Positions 8,396 to 18,958 are shown, numbered from the stretch's first letter. The stretch is DNA of 64,000 bases from Paractinoplanes lichenicola (GCF_016785085.1 NZ_JAENHO010000007.1:310001-374000); one strand, 5' to 3'. The notes: a model not told the origin generated them from the sequence alone. Program-made: numbers and translations.

Positions 8396-8914
8396 CTATC
8401 GCTGGTCGGCCCTGATCAGCCGCAGCAGTGCGGGCGTCCAGTGGTCCCCGTAGCGTTCGCGCAGGTCGAGCCGCCGCCAGTCCTCCCCGGTGACCACACC
8501 CCGGCACCCGGCGGCCTCGCACCGGCAAGACATCTCAAATTCCCGTACGCCCGTCGACGTGGCGTAGTCGTTGGTCAGCTCCTCGCCGGCCGCGATCTCC
8601 CGGCGCGCGACGAGCGTGTACGGCGGCCCCCACCACAGGTTCGGATCGCACCCGTGGTTCCCCTTGCCGTTCGCAGTCCCGGCAGGCAACACCAGATGTG
8701 CGTCTTCATCAACATTGATCGCGTCAACATAGCCGTCCGCTGCGGACAGGATTCGGCTCAGCTCCGCCGTCGACACCAACAGTCCACCGAGCCGCGACAC
8801 CGTCGCCCCTGTGGATATCGGGGCCCGAGCGAACAAGCCGTCACCGTCGACCGGGGACGACCGCACCTCCACGGCGGGATGCAGCCAGCACGAAGGTGAC
8901 GGGGGCGGCCACAT
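8396..8914 (-). CDS. SET-domain protein (putative lysine methyltransferase)
   Basis: A 172-residue SET-domain protein that would transfer a methyl group from S-adenosylmethionine to a protein lysine. SET motifs are in order: GDGLFARAPI (SET-N), GNHGCDPNLWW (the NHS/C-like cofactor motif), GEELTNDYAT (catalytic tyrosine region), and a post-SET cysteine cluster CRCEAAGCRG. SET genes are uncommon but recurrent in actinobacteria, some close to eukaryotic post-SET forms. The start is uncertain: ATG 8914 is used, and an in-frame GTG at 8929 is possible. It is monocistronic between convergent hypothetical genes and glgX. The target is unknown. Confidence 0.82.
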   Translation of the reverse strand: MWPPPSPSCWLHPAVEVRSSPVDGDGLFARAPISTGATVSRLGGLLVSTAELSRILSAADGYVDAINVDEDAHLVLPAGTANGKGNHGCDPNLWWGPPYTLVARREIAAGEELTNDYATSTGVREFEMSCRCEAAGCRGVVTGEDWRRLDLRERYGDHWTPALLRLIRADQR

Positions 8915-8969
8915 GCGCCCACGATCCACCTGGCTCGGCCCGGCTGCAACCCCGCCGTCGTCGCGAGCC

Positions 8970-11096
<2,127 letters not shown>

Positions 11097-11162
11097 TAAC
11101 CACTCCCGTCAATCCGCGCGATCGACTGTGTCTAGCACTAGGTTGTGACTCAGGGGGTGCGC

Positions 11163-11786
11163 ATGAGTACAGATTTACCGGGCTGGGTGCCGGTCGAACA
11201 TCGGTGGCTCGGCCTGGATCGCCGCCGGCTCAAGCCTGCCCTTTTCGTCCTGGTTGTCGCGCTGCTGCTGATCTACGGCTGGCCCGCCGTCAACGCGGTG
11301 GTGCCGTGGGACAACCCGATCAAGGCGGGTGACGTACTCGATCTGGGTGGCGGCGCGACCGCGGTGCCCCCGGTGGGCTGGCAACTGGAGGACGGCACGC
11401 TGGTCAGCGACAACACCGGCGTGAGCCCGGCGCGCGAGACGGTCAAGCTGGCCAAGGCCGGTGCGGTCATCAACATGACGGGTGCCGCGTTCGACGGCAC
11501 GGCGGCCCAGTTCCTCGACCAGGTGCTCCAGTCACAAGACGCGAACGCCGACATCTCGGGCGCGCCCGGCACATTCACCACCACCTCGGGCCTGGCCGGC
11601 GTGGTCCGTACGGCCAGCGGGCCGGCGGGCGACGAACTGCTGGCTGCATTCAAGATGTCCGTGACGTCGCCGGCCAGCGCCCCGGCCCTGCTGGTCGAGG
11701 TCAGCACCGCGCCGAACTCCTTCCAGCAGTACTCGGGCGAGATCGAGGCCCTGCTGCGCAGCATCACCCCGGGGAGCGGCGCATGA
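11163..11786 (+). CDS. membrane-anchored extracytoplasmic protein
   Basis: A 207-residue protein with a basic, tryptophan-containing N-terminus, one membrane segment (about residues 26-45, ALFVLVVALLLIYGWPAV) and an extracytoplasmic domain of about 160 residues. That domain is rich in Ala, Gly, Ser and Thr, and the protein has no lipobox. I do not recognise the domain. ATG 11163 follows an AGGGGG ribosome site; a TAGGTT at 11139-11144 may be the -10 box. The stop overlaps the ATG of the PrsW-like protease by four bases, and that gene overlaps the DUF1990 gene. The three form a tight operon, so this protein could be a substrate or partner of the protease (inference). Confidence 0.75.
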   Translation: MSTDLPGWVPVEHRWLGLDRRRLKPALFVLVVALLLIYGWPAVNAVVPWDNPIKAGDVLDLGGGATAVPPVGWQLEDGTLVSDNTGVSPARETVKLAKAGAVINMTGAAFDGTAAQFLDQVLQSQDANADISGAPGTFTTTSGLAGVVRTASGPAGDELLAAFKMSVTSPASAPALLVEVSTAPNSFQQYSGEIEALLRSITPGSGA

Positions 11787-12949
11787 CCCTCATCGGTTCT
11801 CCCGCCAAGAACGCCCAGCTCACCGCCATCGAGCAGTCCGGCTGGGGCGCGCCGTTCAAGCTCGTCCAGCCGCACAACGCCGCGTTCTGGGTCTGGCTGA
11901 TCGGCGTCGGCATCGGCTCGGTCGGCATCGTCAAGTTCTTCGGCGCCGGCTTCGGCACTTACCGGCTCGCCGTGACCAGCGGCATCGTGTTCTTCGGCAT
12001 CTACCTGATCCCGTGGCTGATCTTCCTGCGCCACCAAAATCGTTACACCGCGCAGCCCGGCGGGTTGCTGGCGACCGGGTTCGCCTGGGGATTCTGCGCG
12101 GCGGCGTTCTGGATCGCGCTGCCCGCCAACACCGCGATGCTGGAGATCTGGACCAAGCTGCTCGGGCCGGCCGGGGCGAGCACCTGGGGCGCCGGGCTGA
12201 CCGCGCCGATCAACGAGGAGTGGGGCAAGGGCCTCGGGCTGATCCTGCTCATCGGCCTGGCCCCGCGGCTGGTCCGCAGCAGCTACGACGGGTTCATCAT
12301 CGGGGCGTTCATCGGGCTCGGCTTCCAGGTGTCAGAGGACATCCTGTACGCCTACAACAACGCGACCGCGACGTTCGGCGTCGGCCAGGTCGAGTCGTCG
12401 CTGTACATCCTCGCGCTGCGCGGCTTCGTCGGGATCACCTCGCATGCCCTGTTCAGCGCCATCTTCTGCGCCGGCCTCATGTGGATCCTGGGCCGCGCCC
12501 CCGGCGAACGGCACGTCGGCCGCGGCCTGGCGGCGTGCCTGGCCGCGATGTTCCTGCACTTCGCGTGGGACGACGCTGCCGGCCTGTTCGGCTGGAACGA
12601 CTTCCTGCTGTTCGCCGCGCCGTACCTGCTGCTCATGCCGCTGGCGATCGCCGTGCTGCTGGTCGTGCGCAGGCTGGCCTCGCGCACCGAGCGGGCCTGG
12701 ATGCGGGAGTTGCTGGCCCCCGAGGTGGAGGCCGGGGTTGTGGACAACGACCTGCTCGCCGCGGTGAGCGGTCTCCACAGGGACCGCAAGCACTTCCGCA
12801 AGCTTGTGCACAACCGCCGGCGGGCCGACCTGCTGATCGAGAGCGCCGGCGATCTGGCCCAGGAGATCGCGGCGGCGGCCGGCACGGAGACCCCGCGGGT
12901 CGCCCACGCTCGCCAGGAGCTGTTGCGCCTGCGCGGGGCCGCGCCATGA
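11783..12949 (+). CDS. PrsW-family intramembrane protease
   Basis: A 388-residue multi-pass membrane protein of the PrsW glutamic-type protease family, related to CAAX/Rce1 proteases. Bacillus PrsW cleaves an anti-sigma factor. The conserved residues are EExxK (E145, E146, K149 in INEEWGKG), FxxxE (F181 and E185 in GFQVSED), and histidines in ITSHALFSAIFCAG and LHFAWDDA. About seven or eight membrane segments occupy residues 33-305. A soluble tail of about 85 residues follows. It overlaps its upstream and downstream neighbours by four bases (ATGA both times). No anti-sigma gene is next to it. Confidence 0.88.
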   Translation: MTLIGSPAKNAQLTAIEQSGWGAPFKLVQPHNAAFWVWLIGVGIGSVGIVKFFGAGFGTYRLAVTSGIVFFGIYLIPWLIFLRHQNRYTAQPGGLLATGFAWGFCAAAFWIALPANTAMLEIWTKLLGPAGASTWGAGLTAPINEEWGKGLGLILLIGLAPRLVRSSYDGFIIGAFIGLGFQVSEDILYAYNNATATFGVGQVESSLYILALRGFVGITSHALFSAIFCAGLMWILGRAPGERHVGRGLAACLAAMFLHFAWDDAAGLFGWNDFLLFAAPYLLLMPLAIAVLLVVRRLASRTERAWMRELLAPEVEAGVVDNDLLAAVSGLHRDRKHFRKLVHNRRRADLLIESAGDLAQEIAAAAGTETPRVAHARQELLRLRGAAP

Positions 12950-13440
12950 GCCTCACGTACGCCGAGGTGGGCGCCACCCGCAAGGAGCCGCTGCCACCCG
13001 GGTACGGCCACGTCGTGCGCGACGAACTGATCGGTCACGGGCGGGCGGCGTTCGACCGGGCTGTGGACAGCCTGCTCGACTGGCGTATGCACAGGGCCGC
13101 CGGATTCCGCATCGTCCGCGGTGGGGAACGGGCCGCCGAGGGTGTGGATATCGTGCTGCGCTTCTACGGCCTGACGGTGCCGTGCCGGGTCGTCTACGTG
13201 GTCGACGAGCCATCGCGGCGAGGCTTCGGCTACGGCACATTGCCCGGCCATCCCGAGCGGGGCGAGGAGGCATTGGTCGTCGTCCTGACCGCCGACGACG
13301 AGGTCCGGTTCCGGATCCGCGCCTTCAGCCGGCCGGCCACGCTGCTGACCCGCCTCGGCGGCCCGCTCGCCCGGCTCGGGCAGCATTATGCGACCAACCG
13401 CTACATCAAGGCCCTGCGGTCGCTTGCCCAGCCGGATTAG
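12946..13440 (+). CDS. DUF1990 family protein
   Basis: A 164-residue soluble protein of the DUF1990 family. The marks are LTYAEVGATRKEPLPPGYGHV at the start and RGFGYGTLPGHPERGEEALVVVL in the centre. In DUF1990 the GTLPGHPE(R/S)GEE segment is the most conserved part. The biochemical role is unknown; the fold is often likened to SRPBCC lipid-binding domains. The start ATG overlaps the PrsW stop by four bases, so it is translated from the same message. It ends that three-gene operon. Confidence 0.85.
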   Translation: MSLTYAEVGATRKEPLPPGYGHVVRDELIGHGRAAFDRAVDSLLDWRMHRAAGFRIVRGGERAAEGVDIVLRFYGLTVPCRVVYVVDEPSRRGFGYGTLPGHPERGEEALVVVLTADDEVRFRIRAFSRPATLLTRLGGPLARLGQHYATNRYIKALRSLAQPD

Positions 13441-13550
13441 ACCTCCACACGACCCGGGCCGTCCACTGCACCATCTTGTGCGCTTAGGAGGCGGCTGGGC
13501 CGACCTTGGAGCAACAGCTTTCGCGCGATCGGTTCGTGCGGGCGCCGAGG

Positions 13551-14534
13551 TTACCTCTTCAGCACCCGGGCCAGCCTGGCCAGCGACTCCAAGCGATCGG
13601 GCTCGGCCGGGATCATCACCACGCTGGTCGCGCCGGCGGCGTGCCGAGCCGCGATCTGAGCCCGTACGTCATCGGCCGTTCCCGCCAGCGCGAGTTCCCG
13701 CACCCACTCGTCAGGCATCGTCGCCGCGAACTCCTCCGGACCCGCCGACGCCTGGCGATGCCGGGCGAGCTCACCCGCGAACGGCAGGTCGGCCAGATGC
13801 GGCGCCCAGTCCGGCTCCCCGATCCAGGCCAGCCCCGGCCGCACCAAATCACGCGCGGCCCGTCCGTCATCGCCGACCACCGCCGCGTCGTAGGTGATCA
13901 CCTCGAGACGCGCCCCGGCGGCGGTCACCGTGTCGCGCGGGTTCGAGCCGTCGGCCATCTGCCGGATGGCGGATCCGATGTACGGTGGCGCGGCCGGCTC
14001 GGCCAGCAGCACGCCGTCGGACACCCGCCCGGCCACGGCGATCGACTTCGGCCCGCGCACACCCAGCACCACCGGCGGCACGACCTGTGGATGCTCGCCG
14101 ATCACCACACCCTCGACGTTGACGTAACGCCCGGCCGCCGGCCCCGGCTCGCCGCGCAGCAGCGTGCGCACGGCGACCGTGTACTCCTCGAGCAGCGTCA
14201 GCGGGCTCGCCGGCCACGCACCGACCTGCCGCATCCAGTCGGGCATGCCGTGCCCGATCCCCGCGACCAACCGGCCCGGGAACAGCTGGGCCAGCGTCGC
14301 CAGCTCCATCGCCGCGAACGCCGCATTCCGCGCACCGGCCGGCAGAATCCCGATCCCCACCGTGCTCCGCGACGTGCGGGCCAGCACCGCCCCCGCCTGC
14401 GCCACCCCACCCCGGAACCCGAGGTCCTCCACCACCCACAGCTCGTCGAAGCCGAGCTCGTCGGCCCGCTGTGCATAACTCAAGACCTCGTCCACAGGCA
14501 GATCCCGCGGCAACATGACCCCAACACGCGACAC
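13551..14534 (-). CDS. LLM-class (luciferase-like) flavin oxidoreductase
   Basis: A 327-residue member of the bacterial luciferase-like monooxygenase / F420-dependent oxidoreductase superfamily (TIM barrel). It starts with VGVMLPRDLPVDEVLSYAQRADELGFDELWVVED. Also typical are STVGIGILPAGARN, LVAGIGHGMPDWM and PVVLGVRGPKSIAVAGRVSDGVLLAEP. In actinobacteria these use F420 or FMN; the cofactor and substrate are not determinable here. Start GTG 14534 is used; an in-frame ATG (14516) would remove the first strand. It is monocistronic, with its stop 110 bases from the end of the convergent DUF1990 gene. Confidence 0.87.
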   Translation of the reverse strand: MSRVGVMLPRDLPVDEVLSYAQRADELGFDELWVVEDLGFRGGVAQAGAVLARTSRSTVGIGILPAGARNAAFAAMELATLAQLFPGRLVAGIGHGMPDWMRQVGAWPASPLTLLEEYTVAVRTLLRGEPGPAAGRYVNVEGVVIGEHPQVVPPVVLGVRGPKSIAVAGRVSDGVLLAEPAAPPYIGSAIRQMADGSNPRDTVTAAGARLEVITYDAAVVGDDGRAARDLVRPGLAWIGEPDWAPHLADLPFAGELARHRQASAGPEEFAATMPDEWVRELALAGTADDVRAQIAARHAAGATSVVMIPAEPDRLESLARLARVLKR

Positions 14535-14646
14535 GTCAACACACCCTTCCCGTACGCGGCCACGCCGCCACCGGCTCCGGACGCCTCGCCTGCCGCTTGG
14601 CCGGCGCCTGCCTCTTTCGCATGACCCGGTGGCTGCCTCGTTGATC

Positions 14647-15243
14647 TTACGAACCGCGGGTGAAACCGGTCTTGTCCGCGTCCGTGATCTCGCGCAGGAC
14701 CCGAGCCGGATTACCCACGGCGATGACGCCCGCCGGCACCGAGCGTGTCACGACGCTTCCCGACCCGACGATCGAGCCGGTCCCGACGGTCACGCCCTGG
14801 TTGATCGTCACGTCACCGCCGATCCAGACCCGGTCCCCGATCACCACCGGCTTGGCGTAGCAGCCCCCGGCGGCCCGCTCGAACGAGTCGATCGCGTGAT
14901 TGCTCGTATAGATCCCGACCCGGGGCCCGAACAACACGTCGTCACCGATCGTGATGCCGCCGCCGTCCAGCATCACGCAGTCGAAGTTCGCGTAGAAGCG
15001 GTCACCCACGCTGATGTTGAACCCGAACTCGCACCGGAACGTCGGCTCGAAGTGACAGCCCTTGCCCACGTCCCGCAGCAGCCGCCGCAGGATCGCCTCC
15101 CGCACGTCCTGCGCCTGCCCGAAACTGGCGTTGTACTCAGTCGTAAGCAGCACTGTCCGCTGCCGGGCGGCGAGCAGTTCGGGAGTCAAGTCGTCATACA
15201 TCGATCCCGTCAACATGTGCCGGCGCTGCTCCTCGAGAGTCAC
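14647..15243 (-). CDS. maltose/galactoside O-acetyltransferase-like protein
   Basis: A 198-residue left-handed parallel beta-helix acetyltransferase of the Maa/LacA/NodL type, which acetylates sugars with acetyl-CoA. The N-terminal Mac domain (RRHMLTGSMYDDLTPELLAARQR) is followed by hexapeptide repeats. YANFDCVMLDGG, YTSNHAID (catalytic His) and GDRVWIGGDVTINQGVTVGTGSIVGSGSVV are visible. GTG 15243 has AGGAGG four to nine bases upstream, deciding against the longer frame to 15282. It is alone on the minus strand between the LLM gene and a GNAT gene. Confidence 0.9.
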   Translation of the reverse strand: MTLEEQRRHMLTGSMYDDLTPELLAARQRTVLLTTEYNASFGQAQDVREAILRRLLRDVGKGCHFEPTFRCEFGFNISVGDRFYANFDCVMLDGGGITIGDDVLFGPRVGIYTSNHAIDSFERAAGGCYAKPVVIGDRVWIGGDVTINQGVTVGTGSIVGSGSVVTRSVPAGVIAVGNPARVLREITDADKTGFTRGS

Positions 15244-15368
15244 AGCTCCTCCTCGCTCGGACCGCTCCTGTGGACAACCCACGGAAGATCAACCCCAGGA
15301 TGTCGTATCCCGGCCCCGACGATCGATCTTCGATGAGTGCGGACCATGCGTGGTCGCGTCGGTTCCGC

Positions 15369-15857
15369 TCAGTCGTGGGGGAGGGCCAGACGCATCGCCG
15401 GGTCGGCGGTCCGGACGAACCCCTGAGAGACGTAGAGGGGTTCCGCGGCGGAGGTGGCTTTGAGATCGACGACGAACGCCCCTTCGGCGGCGAACCATGC
15501 GAGGAGCGCCGCAGTGCAGGCGCGAGCGTATCCGTGACGTCGGTGCGCCGGGTCGGTGGCCACATTGAACATGTACCCGACCAGCCCCCGCGGGTTACCG
15601 GGCCCACCCAGCCGCTCCTCGATGATGCCCACAGCGCTCGCCGCGAGCGCGGCACCGGTGCGGAGTGACCGCTCGGGCTGGTCCACGACGAAGCCGGCCA
15701 TCGTCGGTGACGCCGCGGACAGCCGGCGGACAAGGATTTGCCGTGAGGCGTCGCGCCACCCGTTCTCGTTCGACGCGGCAGGGATGCCGAACAGCAATCC
15801 CCGCAGCCGCACCAGCTCCGCCGCGTCCTCGACAGTGGCCCGCCGCACGTTGATCAT
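15369..15857 (-). CDS. GNAT-family N-acetyltransferase
   Basis: A 162-residue acetyltransferase with the GNAT fold. The N-terminus MINVRRATVEDAAELVRLR is typical. The acetyl-CoA-binding motif A is FNVATDPAHRRHGYARACTAALLAWF (an R/Q-x-x-G-x-G/A type loop). Motif B lies near DLKATSAAEPLYVSQGFVRT. The substrate is unknown. It lies 192 bases from the end of the DUF1479 gene; that gap holds GC-rich direct repeats and no gene. Confidence 0.85.
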   Translation of the reverse strand: MINVRRATVEDAAELVRLRGLLFGIPAASNENGWRDASRQILVRRLSAASPTMAGFVVDQPERSLRTGAALAASAVGIIEERLGGPGNPRGLVGYMFNVATDPAHRRHGYARACTAALLAWFAAEGAFVVDLKATSAAEPLYVSQGFVRTADPAMRLALPHD

Positions 15858-16049
15858 GCGGAGACACTATTGCCGACACCCAAACACTGACAGTCGATTT
15901 CCGACCGCTCGACGCCCGGCCGCCCACCGGGCCCGGCCGCCCACCCGGGCCCAGCCAGGGGAGCGTGGCATCGGACAGGCGATCGCCGGGTGACGAGGTG
16001 ATCGGCAGCGGCTGACCGGCCAGACCGTCGAGCACAAGAAGCGGCGTGG

Positions 16050-17318
16050 TCAGGAAGCCAGGCCGAGGCCGCGGCGGCCGGTGGTGTTCAGGTCGGCCTC
16101 GGTGAAGCGGTTCTTCCAGTCGCGCTCGTAGTGTTCGGCCGGGAAGTCCGAGGGGCTCGAACCGGTCAGGAAGGCCTCGCGGACCGAGGACGCGTACGCC
16201 TCGTTGCGGGGGCACCACGGGGCGGCGGGGATGTACATGACATTGCCCCAGCCTTGCTGGTCCTGGACGGGGGCGACGCTGTGGATCATGTCGCAGTGCC
16301 ACCAGACGGAGTCGCCCGCCTGCACGTCGGGGATGCCGGCCAGGGCCTCCATCAACAGGCCGTGCCACTTGTCGGTGGCCGGGAAGACCTGGTTGACGGT
16401 CACCCCGCACATCTCGTCGTCGGGGACGTCGCTGAGCAACGGGCGCAACATGAGGTAGGCCATCGCGCCGGGGATCGGCACGGTGTGCAGGACGCCCTGG
16501 TCGTGGGCCATGTCGGAGAGCGCCGTCCAGCCCTGGAACGTACGGAAGGCCGAGCACATGGTGGACCCGGGATATTGCGGGCCGGAGGTGCGGTGGGCGG
16601 CGTCCCACGGGTCGTACTTCTCCACAGAGCCGTCGAACAGGTGCCGGAACGCCTGTTGATAAGCCTGTGTCATCCACAGGTCGAGCGTGCCCGGGTCGAG
16701 GTGGGTGCCCAGCCCGGCCGAGTCGGCGCCCTCGGGACGGCGGCGGATGCGGTCGGGGTAGAGCGAGTCGCGCCCGGGGTCGAACCACTGGGTGCCGTCG
16801 TCCGAGGTGTGCTTCCACTGGCTGTTGAGGAACGCCTGCACATGGGCCATGCGGTCGCTCTGCCGGGCCTCCATCTGGGCGTGCGACCAATAGATCGGGT
16901 AGATCTCGGGCTTCGAGCCGACACTGCCGAAGAAGTCGTCGCCGGGGCCGCGGTAGTTCTCGAAGAACTCGTTCTCCTCGACGTATCGCACGATGCCGGC
17001 GTCCCAGCCCAGGGCCTGCTCGCGCGGGAAGTGGCCGCGCACCACCAGGCAGCCGCGCTTGCGCAGCTTGGCGACGTCGGCCGCGCTGACCGTGCCGGCC
17101 TCGATGTCGGCGTAGGAGATGACCGGCCACACCGCCTCGCCCCGGGCCTTGGCCGCGGCGATCTCGGCCACCTCGGCCGCCACGTCACGCTCGGCGACGG
17201 CGAAGACCTCTTCCACCGTACGGCCGGAGGCGTTGATCTGGGCTCGCAGAGCGGTCTTGATCTCGCGGATCGCCCCGGTCAGATCGGCGGGCGTCTCCTC
17301 CCAATGGGGGAGTGGCAT
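16050..17318 (-). CDS. DUF1479 (YbiU-like) protein, probable 2-oxoglutarate/Fe(II) oxygenase fold
   Basis: A 422-residue protein of the DUF1479 family (E. coli YbiU, fungal Gig1). The family has the double-stranded beta-helix fold of Fe(II)/2-oxoglutarate oxygenases, but no established reaction. The H and D of THLDPGTLDLW and the later H of WWHCDMIHSVAPVQ are candidate metal ligands. ATG 17318 has AAGGAGG eight bases upstream and is preferred to GTG 17339. It is divergent from a ROK regulator across a gap with two identical-architecture operators, so it is very probably the regulated target. Confidence 0.85.
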   Translation of the reverse strand: MPLPHWEETPADLTGAIREIKTALRAQINASGRTVEEVFAVAERDVAAEVAEIAAAKARGEAVWPVISYADIEAGTVSAADVAKLRKRGCLVVRGHFPREQALGWDAGIVRYVEENEFFENYRGPGDDFFGSVGSKPEIYPIYWSHAQMEARQSDRMAHVQAFLNSQWKHTSDDGTQWFDPGRDSLYPDRIRRRPEGADSAGLGTHLDPGTLDLWMTQAYQQAFRHLFDGSVEKYDPWDAAHRTSGPQYPGSTMCSAFRTFQGWTALSDMAHDQGVLHTVPIPGAMAYLMLRPLLSDVPDDEMCGVTVNQVFPATDKWHGLLMEALAGIPDVQAGDSVWWHCDMIHSVAPVQDQQGWGNVMYIPAAPWCPRNEAYASSVREAFLTGSSPSDFPAEHYERDWKNRFTEADLNTTGRRGLGLAS

Positions 17319-17329
17319 GGCGGGCCTCC

Positions 17330-17354
17330 TTCTAGTCACGTCCCTTAACTAGAA
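17330..17354. promoter_or_regulatory. 25-base operator TTCTAG-N13-CTAGAA, copy 1
   Basis: An inverted repeat TTCTAG (17330-17335) and CTAGAA (17349-17354), separated by 13 bases, lies 11 bases upstream of the DUF1479 start. It overlaps that gene's ribosome-site and promoter region. An identical arrangement recurs 47 bases away next to the ROK gene. The arms could be extended by one CC/GG pair. This fits ROK (NagC/XylR-like) operators, whose half-sites are A/T-rich and widely spaced. Confidence 0.7.
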
Positions 17355-17376
17355 GGACGGTAAGGCCCCGCGGCCC

Positions 17377-17401
17377 TTCTAGGCAAGAGCCCTGACTAGA
17401 A
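17377..17401. promoter_or_regulatory. 25-base operator TTCTAG-N13-CTAGAA, copy 2
   Basis: The second copy has arms TTCTAG (17377-17382) and CTAGAA (17396-17401), again with exactly 13 bases between. It ends seven bases before the GTG of the ROK gene, so a bound protein would block its transcription start. That implies autorepression. The centre-to-centre distance to copy 1 is 47 bases (about 4.5 helical turns). Confidence 0.7.
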
Positions 17402-17408
17402 TGGCACC

Positions 17409-18572
17409 GTGGATCCGGCCCGGCCCTCGCAGGAGATCTTGCGGACGCTCACCGACGAGCACGTCCTGCGCGCCCTGATGCGCCATCGGCTGCTGACGCG
17501 CGCGGAGTTGTCCACAGAGACCGGCATCTCGAAACCCACAGCCGGCGAGAGTGTGCGCCGCCTGACCGAGGCCGGCCTGGTTGTGGACACCGGCCGGCGC
17601 ACACCGGGCGGCCGGGGCAAGGGCCGCGTCGGCACCTACTACTCGCTGGCCCCCGGAATCGGGACGGCGCTCGCCGTGAGTATCGCCCCCGAGGGCGTAG
17701 TGGCCGAGCACATCGACGCCTACGGCGACCTGATCGCCCGCGCCGAGGCCGCGGTGGGCCGCCCCGCGCGCCCGGACGACGTCGCTCAGGCCCTGGCCGA
17801 AGCAGTGGACGAGGTCTGCGGCCACGGCTTTGCGGGCCGGGGGGATGGCTCGGTGGGAAGCGGCGCCGGAGCGGCGACGGCAAGCTGGAGTGCCGACCAC
17901 GCGGTGCGGCCTCGGCTGGCCGTGGTCAGTGCGGCGGATCCGGTGGATCGGCACAGTGGGCGGCTTCTGCAGTTGCCGGATGCGCCCTTCCTGCTCGGGG
18001 AGATCGACCCGGTGGCGGTGCTGGCGGGCCGTGTTGACGGGCTTGTTCATGTTGATAACGACGTCAACTGGGCGGCCGAGGCCGAGCGCAAGGCCGATCC
18101 ATTGGACGACTTCGCGTACGTCTATCTCGACGAGGGGCTCGGTTGCGCGATCGTCAGCGACGGCGAGGTGCGGCGCGGGCATCACGGGCTGGCCGGCGAG
18201 GTGGCGCACCTCATCACGGTGGGGCCGGGTGGGGTGGCGATGCCGTTGATCGAGGTGTTCGGGCTGCTCGGATTGCGGCGGGCCGGTGGCGCGACGGCCA
18301 TCGATGTCGACCTGCTCCTGGAGAAGCGGCCGCCGGAAGTGGTCTCGGCGGTCGGCGGGCTGATCGCGGCCCTCGGCACGCTGATCGACCCCGAAGTCAT
18401 TGTCATCGGCGGACGCTGGGGGATCGGCCTCGTCGACGACATCGCCCAGGAGGCGGCGCGGCTGCCCCGAAACGTCCAGGTGCGGGCGGCGGCTGTGGAC
18501 AACGAGCCGTCGCTGTCGGGCGCCCGGGCCGACGCCCTCGACAGGGTGCGCGAACTCATCCTCAGCCGCTGA
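17409..18572 (+). CDS. ROK-family transcriptional regulator
   Basis: A 387-residue regulator. An N-terminal winged helix-turn-helix (residues 14-60, LRALMRHRLLTRAELSTETGISKPTAGESVRRL) precedes a ROK sugar-kinase-like domain. The kinase domain keeps DNDVNWAAEAE and HHGLAGEVAHL. It lacks the CxCGxxGCxE zinc motif of true ROK kinases (here VGPGGVAMPLIEVFG), so it is a sensor without likely kinase activity. The effector is probably a sugar derivative, but unknown. No ribosome site precedes the GTG; the transcript may be leaderless. Residues 141-163 hold a Gly/Ser/Ala-rich loop. It probably binds the two 25-base operators and represses itself and the DUF1479 gene. Confidence 0.87.
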   Translation: MDPARPSQEILRTLTDEHVLRALMRHRLLTRAELSTETGISKPTAGESVRRLTEAGLVVDTGRRTPGGRGKGRVGTYYSLAPGIGTALAVSIAPEGVVAEHIDAYGDLIARAEAAVGRPARPDDVAQALAEAVDEVCGHGFAGRGDGSVGSGAGAATASWSADHAVRPRLAVVSAADPVDRHSGRLLQLPDAPFLLGEIDPVAVLAGRVDGLVHVDNDVNWAAEAERKADPLDDFAYVYLDEGLGCAIVSDGEVRRGHHGLAGEVAHLITVGPGGVAMPLIEVFGLLGLRRAGGATAIDVDLLLEKRPPEVVSAVGGLIAALGTLIDPEVIVIGGRWGIGLVDDIAQEAARLPRNVQVRAAAVDNEPSLSGARADALDRVRELILSR

Positions 18573-18604
18573 CCAGCGCGGCCGGGGTCAGGTCCGGGGT
18601 GGGG

Positions 18605-18877
18605 TCAGGCGGCGATCAGTTCGGGGATGCGGCCGAAGAGCTGGGTCGTGTAGTTGACCATTTCGTGGAGCATCCAGTTGCCCGAGAAGAGCAGGGCGCC
18701 GCAGACGGCGGCGGCTTTCGGGACGAAGGACAGGGTGGCTTCCTGGATCTGGGTCACCGACTGGAACAGCGAGATGGCGAAACCGATGGCCAGCGCCGTG
18801 AGCAGAACCGGGGCACACATCTTGGCCGCGATCGTCATGGCTCCCAGACCCAGCTCGATAATCATCGTGTCGGTCAT
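18605..18877 (-). CDS. fliQ: flagellar export apparatus protein FliQ, isolated gene
   Basis: A 90-residue protein with two membrane segments (about residues 16-38 and 50-72) and the FliQ signatures APVLLTALAIGFAISLFQSVTQIQEATLSFVPK and GNWML. FliQ is a core channel subunit of the flagellar type III export gate, with FliP, FliR, FlhA and FlhB. None of its partners or any other flagellar gene is in the window, so this gene is detached from the usual fliPQR arrangement. A GAGGGAG ribosome site supports ATG 18877. It is either a relocated single copy or a paralogue. Length and motif are intact, so nothing suggests decay. Confidence 0.88.
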   Translation of the reverse strand: MTDTMIIELGLGAMTIAAKMCAPVLLTALAIGFAISLFQSVTQIQEATLSFVPKAAAVCGALLFSGNWMLHEMVNYTTQLFGRIPELIAA

Positions 18878-18958
18878 ATCTCCCTCTTCGGGTGAGGGGT
18901 TGCGCGACCGAGTGCAAGACGGTTGCAGTTCGGTGAGACCGGCCGGAAATCCTCAGGT

